Source of the DNA: MGOM01 sp035455265
GTDB taxonomy: Bacteria; Chloroflexota; Anaerolineae; Anaerolineales; E44-bin32
DNA length: 7,629 nt
Direction: 5' to 3'
Assembly (NCBI GenBank): GCA_035455265.1
Contig: DATIFK010000138.1
Location: forward strand, 1-7,629
Position numbers and translations under genes: made by a program. Under the pieces are notes generated by a model. It saw nothing but the letters and a program-made list of their open reading frames with translations. It had not been told where the DNA came from and did not search any database. Shown here piece after piece: positions 6,001 to 7,629 of this stretch; within the stretch, counting starts at the first letter, position 1; every line of letters begins with the position of its first letter.

Positions 6001-6446
6001 CCTACAGCTACGTCTTCGAGGGGCAGGCCCAGACGCTGGACCAGATCTTCCTGACGCCGTCGGTGATGGACGACCTGACCACGGTCCGGGCGGCGCACAT
6101 CAACAGCGACTGGCCGTCCGACTTCGAGGGGGACGAGGCACGCGGCACGAGCGATCACGACCCGCAGGTGGCGGTGCTCCATCTGACGCCGACGCTCGAC
6201 GGCCTCGAGGCGCTGCTCGACTACTTCGCCGCGAGCGGCCAGATCACCGGCAACAACACCCTCAAGAATCTGTTGGGTCATCTCGCCTCGGCCCGCCGCG
6301 CTCTGGAAAGCGGCAACCAGAACGAGTTCGACGCCCAGCTGCAGGCGTTCGCCAACCAGGTGATGGGTTTCAGTCCGAAGTTCATCACGCCGGAGGCGGC
6401 CGAGGCGCTGGTGGCCGAGGCGGAGGCGCTGGCGGAACAGGGCTAG
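3030..6446 (+). CDS. Secreted multidomain nuclease with EEP (DNase I-like) catalytic domain
   Basis: The 1138-residue protein starts with a Sec signal peptide (1-28, ending ASADA/AP), then a TPTE-rich linker (41-71). A lamin-tail-like domain follows (about 78-270; LNEFSASTAGTDVEYVEAFG), with a calcium-loop-like DTNNDGAFD at 175-183. Next come an Ig-like domain (about 280-380) and an OB-like domain (about 385-510), as in ExeM/NucH-type extracellular nucleases. The endonuclease/exonuclease/phosphatase domain (680-1053) keeps a full set of motifs: FNVEN (Asn684), QEAE (Glu749), SNHF (His905), GGDLN (Asp945, Asn947), LDQIF (Asp1004) and SDHD (Asp1042, His1043). Four cysteines (699, 707, 756, 765) may form disulfides. 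The C-terminus (about 1056-1133) matches the FIMAH pattern of secreted enzymes. I infer metal-dependent cleavage of extracellular DNA. A phosphatase or phosphodiesterase role on another substrate remains possible. No sorting motif or C-terminal anchor is visible. Confidence 0.88.
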   Translation: MKQAAKAVPLALILAWAVVLGAAASADAAPAGQDDPSATFTATETETPTETPTETPTETTPTETPTETPAPIAAEVLAEGDALVLNEFSASTAGTDVEYVEAFGPVSTDFSTYTILEIEGDSGAAAGTIDEVIPVGATDSAGFWLMNLPANALENGTLTLLLVSDFTGAFGNDLDTNNDGAFDLTPWSAIVDAVAVSDGGAGDRTYGVPVLGPNYDGLSPFAPGGASRIPDGNDTDAAADWARNDFDLAGIPGFAGTPSAGEALNTPGVANVLYVPPPVLVSCGGPLNTFEGLAASQSISATDSDGTVISIVIDSVSPAPAAGAITLEGLVPAAGVGGTATASVIVDADVPAGTYGVTIVATNNDPTPQSGTCLLTVNVTDILPIGEVQGSVSDSVDGRLHRSSYAPPSGNGTGATVIVQGVIYEKTLARTSAGANQFGFFLQNTAATADTDPNSSDGVFVFMGTFTTLIGGYAPQVGDEIVLSGRVSEFFNLTELGSARALVVVRSGVDLDAELPAFDANPPDDFAAASRYWERREGMRAHIVPGSVVLNGRNVFPSTMDGEVWLAHPDSEIAGRSGYERRSFRDPHPLDNDPALFDDGNGYRIVLGSLGIKASAGDKNALIAPAGTFDVVQNGPVGGVYFSFNKYQIQIEQDLELEDGPDPSDNAPPGSFDRSSGFSVATFNVENLYDYRDDPFDGCDFTGNAGCLGVNPPFDYVPASNAAYQTRLHDIASQIIDDLHAPDLILVQEAEDQDICTGGAGGFSCGSTNNADGRPDTLQELAAVIAEMGGPSYEAAYDRDGADDRGIVSAFLYRMDRVQLLAAAADDPVLGSSPTVDYRGAALGYNTDVQNPKALNADLPDDVDLSTGSDGTLVFTRPAQVGLFRIWREGIGTSVFTDVYALSNHFSSTPNARVGQRTEQAAYAAAIVAALQAADPSVRVIVGGDLNVYPRPDDPFFPGEAHYPSDQLAPLYDQGLVNLWDTLVAEVPQAAYSYVFEGQAQTLDQIFLTPSVMDDLTTVRAAHINSDWPSDFEGDEARGTSDHDPQVAVLHLTPTLDGLEALLDYFAASGQITGNNTLKNLLGHLASARRALESGNQNEFDAQLQAFANQVMGFSPKFITPEAAEALVAEAEALAEQG
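3150..3242 (+). repeat. In-frame repeats encoding the Thr-Pro-Thr-Glu linker
   Basis: Imperfect 12-base units of the type CCGACCGAGACT encode TPTE repeats at residues 41-71 of the nuclease, with one unit carrying an extra Thr codon. The stretch joins the signal peptide to the first folded domain and probably forms an extended, possibly glycosylated spacer. Copy number may vary between strains by slippage. Confidence 0.8.
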
Positions 6447-6464
6447 GGCGCGCCAGGGTCAAAG

Positions 6465-6478
6465 GTGCCGGCTGGCAC
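6465..6478 (+). terminator. Small hairpin after the nuclease gene
   Basis: GTGCC and GGCAC form a 5-bp stem with a GGCT loop, 18 bases after the nuclease stop. No T-tract follows, so it is at best a weak or factor-dependent terminator or a 3'-end stabiliser. Confidence 0.25.
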
Positions 6479-6517
6479 AAACGCAGAGGTGTCGTAGGGT
6501 TTCGTGCCGATAATGGA

Positions 6518-6529
6518 TTGTCTGACCAC
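6518..6529 (+). promoter_or_regulatory. Shared upstream box TTGTCTGACCAC, copy 2, protease promoter
   Basis: It is identical in all 12 bases to 2644-2655. Seventeen bases downstream lies CTTAAG (6547-6552), here extended to the palindrome CCTTAAGG. The box begins 56 bases before the -35 element. Confidence 0.6.
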
Positions 6530-6573
6530 TGCCCGCTGGAAGGATCCTTAAGGCGAGAGGCGGGGGAGATTCG

Positions 6574-6602
6574 TTGACTCGATCGTAAGGCATGGCTATA
6601 CT
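6574..6602 (+). promoter_or_regulatory. Sigma-70-type promoter of the protease gene
   Basis: TTGACT (6574-6579), a 17-base spacer and TATACT (6597-6602) are the same hexamers and spacing as at 2699-2727, although the spacer sequences differ. Transcription would start near 6609, giving a leader of about 87 bases. The protease gene is thus probably transcribed on its own, not only by read-through from the nuclease. Confidence 0.8.
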
Positions 6603-6611
6603 GCGCGGACT

Positions 6612-6635
6612 GGCCCAGGCGGGGACCCTCGGGCC
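6612..6635 (+). promoter_or_regulatory. 5'-terminal leader stem-loop, copy 2
   Basis: GGCCC (6612-6616) pairs with GGGCC (6631-6635) around AGGCGGGGA, one base, then CCTC: the same loop as at 2736-2761 with a partly compensated stem. It is followed in both leaders by CATCGTC (6637-6643 here, 2768-2774 there). Confidence 0.5.
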
Positions 6636-6649
6636 TCATCGTCAGAGGC

Positions 6650-6682
6650 GCCAGCGACGCTGGCCTGGCGGCTCTTCAGCCG
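6650..6682 (+). promoter_or_regulatory. Two hairpins before the protease ribosome-binding site
   Basis: GCCAGC/GCTGGC (6650-6655 with 6659-6664) closes a 3-base loop. CGGCT/AGCCG (6669-6673 with 6678-6682) closes a CTTC loop and ends one base before AAGGAGG. These could affect ribosome access or message stability. They are not conserved in the nuclease leader beyond GCCGG. Confidence 0.35.
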
Positions 6683-6683
6683 G

Positions 6684-6690
6684 AAGGAGG
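6684..6690 (+). promoter_or_regulatory. Ribosome binding site of the protease gene
   Basis: AAGGAGG stands 5 bases before ATG 6696. An ATG at 6692 is in another frame and too close to the site to be used. Confidence 0.85.
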
Positions 6691-6695
6691 CATGC

Positions 6696-7565
6696 ATGCG
6701 AAAGTCACTGATCGTTGTAACCGTGGTGGTAGCGTTGCTCGCCGTGGTGGTGATCCCCGCGGCAGCCATCACCAATGGGCAGCCGGATGGAAATGCCCAT
6801 CCGTACGTTGGATTGCTGGTGTTTGATGCAGAATTCGAAGACGGCACCGTGGGCCCAGCATGGAGATGCAGTGGATCGCTGATTGCCCCGAACGTCGTGC
6901 TGACGGCCGGCCACTGCACGGACGGCGCCGTGGCGGCCCGGGTGTGGTTCGCCGAAGACGTCACCTACGCCGCCGTGCCGTATCCGCTCTATCCCTTCGG
7001 CGGTCCGGGCAGCGGCGCTATCGAGGGGACGCCCTACACCAACCCGAAGTATCGAAGCGACGAGAATCCGTACGGCGGAGGCAACGGCCTGCCCGCCTTC
7101 TCCTATCGTGACACGGGCATCGTCGTCCTCGATGAGGACGTCGATGTGGGCGGCTTCGCGGCGCTGCCGACGGCCGGCCAGGTCGACACCCTGAAGAACA
7201 AGACAGGCATCGACTTTGTTGGATACGGCGTGAAGGACCAAGCCCAGCTCCCCGGCAATCTGCTGCCGCAGCCGCCTCCGTACTATCGCTGGACCGGGCC
7301 GCGTACGCGCTACTACGCGCCAAGCGAACTCGTGTCGGGAAAGTTCGTTCACAGCGCTGAGTACATGCGGCTCGCACTGAATCCGGGCGGCGGCTCGGGC
7401 GGGACGTGCTTCGGCGACTCGGGCGGGCCGGACCTGCTCGGTGGGACGAACACGGTCCTTGCCGTGAATTCGTACGTCACGAATGTCAACTGCTCGGGCG
7501 TAGGGTATTCGGCGCGCGTGGACATCCCTGAAGTCCTCACCTGGATCAACAGCTTCCTGCCGTAG
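6696..7565 (+). CDS. Secreted S1-family (chymotrypsin-fold) serine protease
   Basis: The 289-residue protein begins with a signal peptide (residues 1-24, ending IPAAA) followed at once by ITNGQPDG, the equivalent of the mature Ile16 N-terminus of S1 proteases. The catalytic triad is visible: His73 in LTAGHC, Asp139 in DTGIVVLDEDV and Ser242 in CFGDSGGP. Cys58-Cys74 and Cys238-Cys266 fit two conserved disulfides of the fold. The residue six before the catalytic Ser, which sets specificity in trypsin (Asp), is Gly236, so cleavage after Arg or Lys is not expected; a hydrophobic or small residue preference is more likely. A Pro- and Tyr-rich insertion lies near 190-215. It has its own promoter, of the same design as the nuclease gene. 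There is no C-terminal extension or anchor, so release outside the cell is inferred. Confidence 0.9.
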   Translation: MRKSLIVVTVVVALLAVVVIPAAAITNGQPDGNAHPYVGLLVFDAEFEDGTVGPAWRCSGSLIAPNVVLTAGHCTDGAVAARVWFAEDVTYAAVPYPLYPFGGPGSGAIEGTPYTNPKYRSDENPYGGGNGLPAFSYRDTGIVVLDEDVDVGGFAALPTAGQVDTLKNKTGIDFVGYGVKDQAQLPGNLLPQPPPYYRWTGPRTRYYAPSELVSGKFVHSAEYMRLALNPGGGSGGTCFGDSGGPDLLGGTNTVLAVNSYVTNVNCSGVGYSARVDIPEVLTWINSFLP

Positions 7566-7578
7566 ATCCGGGATCCTG

Positions 7579-7615
7579 TAGGGGCGAAGCATCCGTCTCG
7601 GATGCTTCGCCCCTA
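7579..7615. repeat. Perfect 17-bp inverted repeat, possible terminator or dispersed palindrome
   Basis: The arms 7579-7595 (beginning TAGGGGCGAAGC) and 7599-7615 (ending GCTTCGCCCCTA) are exact reverse complements around a TCT loop, 13 bases after the protease stop codon. The hairpin would be very stable. There is no T-tract, so it is not a standard intrinsic terminator. Its symmetry and GGGGCGAAGC sequence resemble palindromes I recall being repeated in spacers of some uncultured bacterial genomes. It may serve both as a 3'-end structure and as a mobile REP-like unit. Confidence 0.75.
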
Positions 7616-7629
7616 TGCCAACATCCTCA

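Noticed and set aside
3030..7565. Nuclease and protease as a toxin, phage or anti-phage defence system
   Set aside because: Both are secreted by signal peptide and no immunity gene, phage gene or defence partner is in the window. Extracellular nutrient or matrix degradation fits better.
6705..7592. 295-codon minus-strand open frame opposite the protease gene
   Set aside because: The plus strand encodes a complete S1 protease with catalytic triad and signal peptide. The antisense product has no recognisable features.

Overview
The window looks like a piece of a GC-rich bacterial chromosome. I infer an uncultured Chloroflexota (Anaerolineae-like) bacterium. The basis is a minimal TadC/TadE/TadG set, a secreted enzyme with a Thr-Pro-Thr-Glu linker, short heptamer repeats between genes, and a strong palindrome of a kind I associate with that group. 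This placement is pattern recognition, not proof.

Layout. Positions 1-2551 are the distal part of a Tad (tight adherence / Flp pilus) locus: the 3' end of tadC, a TadE-like pseudopilin, a TadG-like protein, and a seven-helix membrane protein whose layout resembles the Bax inhibitor-1 (TMBIM) family. The locus is interrupted between tadC and tadE by a small membrane-protein gene on the opposite strand (271-885). Degenerate 7-bp repeats lie on both sides of that gene's conserved core, and its last ~45 codons run through repeat and spacer DNA. Positions 2552-3029 hold a promoter and a long structured leader. Positions 3030-6446 encode a 1138-residue secreted multidomain nuclease: signal peptide, TPTE linker, lamin-tail-like domain, Ig-like domain, OB-like domain, endonuclease/exonuclease/phosphatase domain and a C-terminal FIMAH-like domain. 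Positions 6696-7565 encode a secreted S1-family serine protease whose predicted signal-peptidase site falls exactly at the mature Ile N-terminus. A perfect 17-bp inverted repeat follows.

The most interesting observation is that the nuclease and protease genes, though unrelated in sequence and separated by a 3.4-kb gene, share almost the same control region. In order this is a TTGTCTGACCAC box, a CTTAAG palindrome, a TTGACT-17 nt-TATACT promoter, and a 5'-terminal stem-loop with the same loop sequence and one compensatory base-pair change. Spacings agree to within one base as far as the stem-loop. The match continues more weakly to a ribosome-binding site, which in the nuclease case points at a short upstream reading frame (TTG 2821) ending in an ATGA overlap with the nuclease start. 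I infer that both enzymes belong to one regulon for extracellular degradation of DNA and protein. The Tad genes show no such element in the window.
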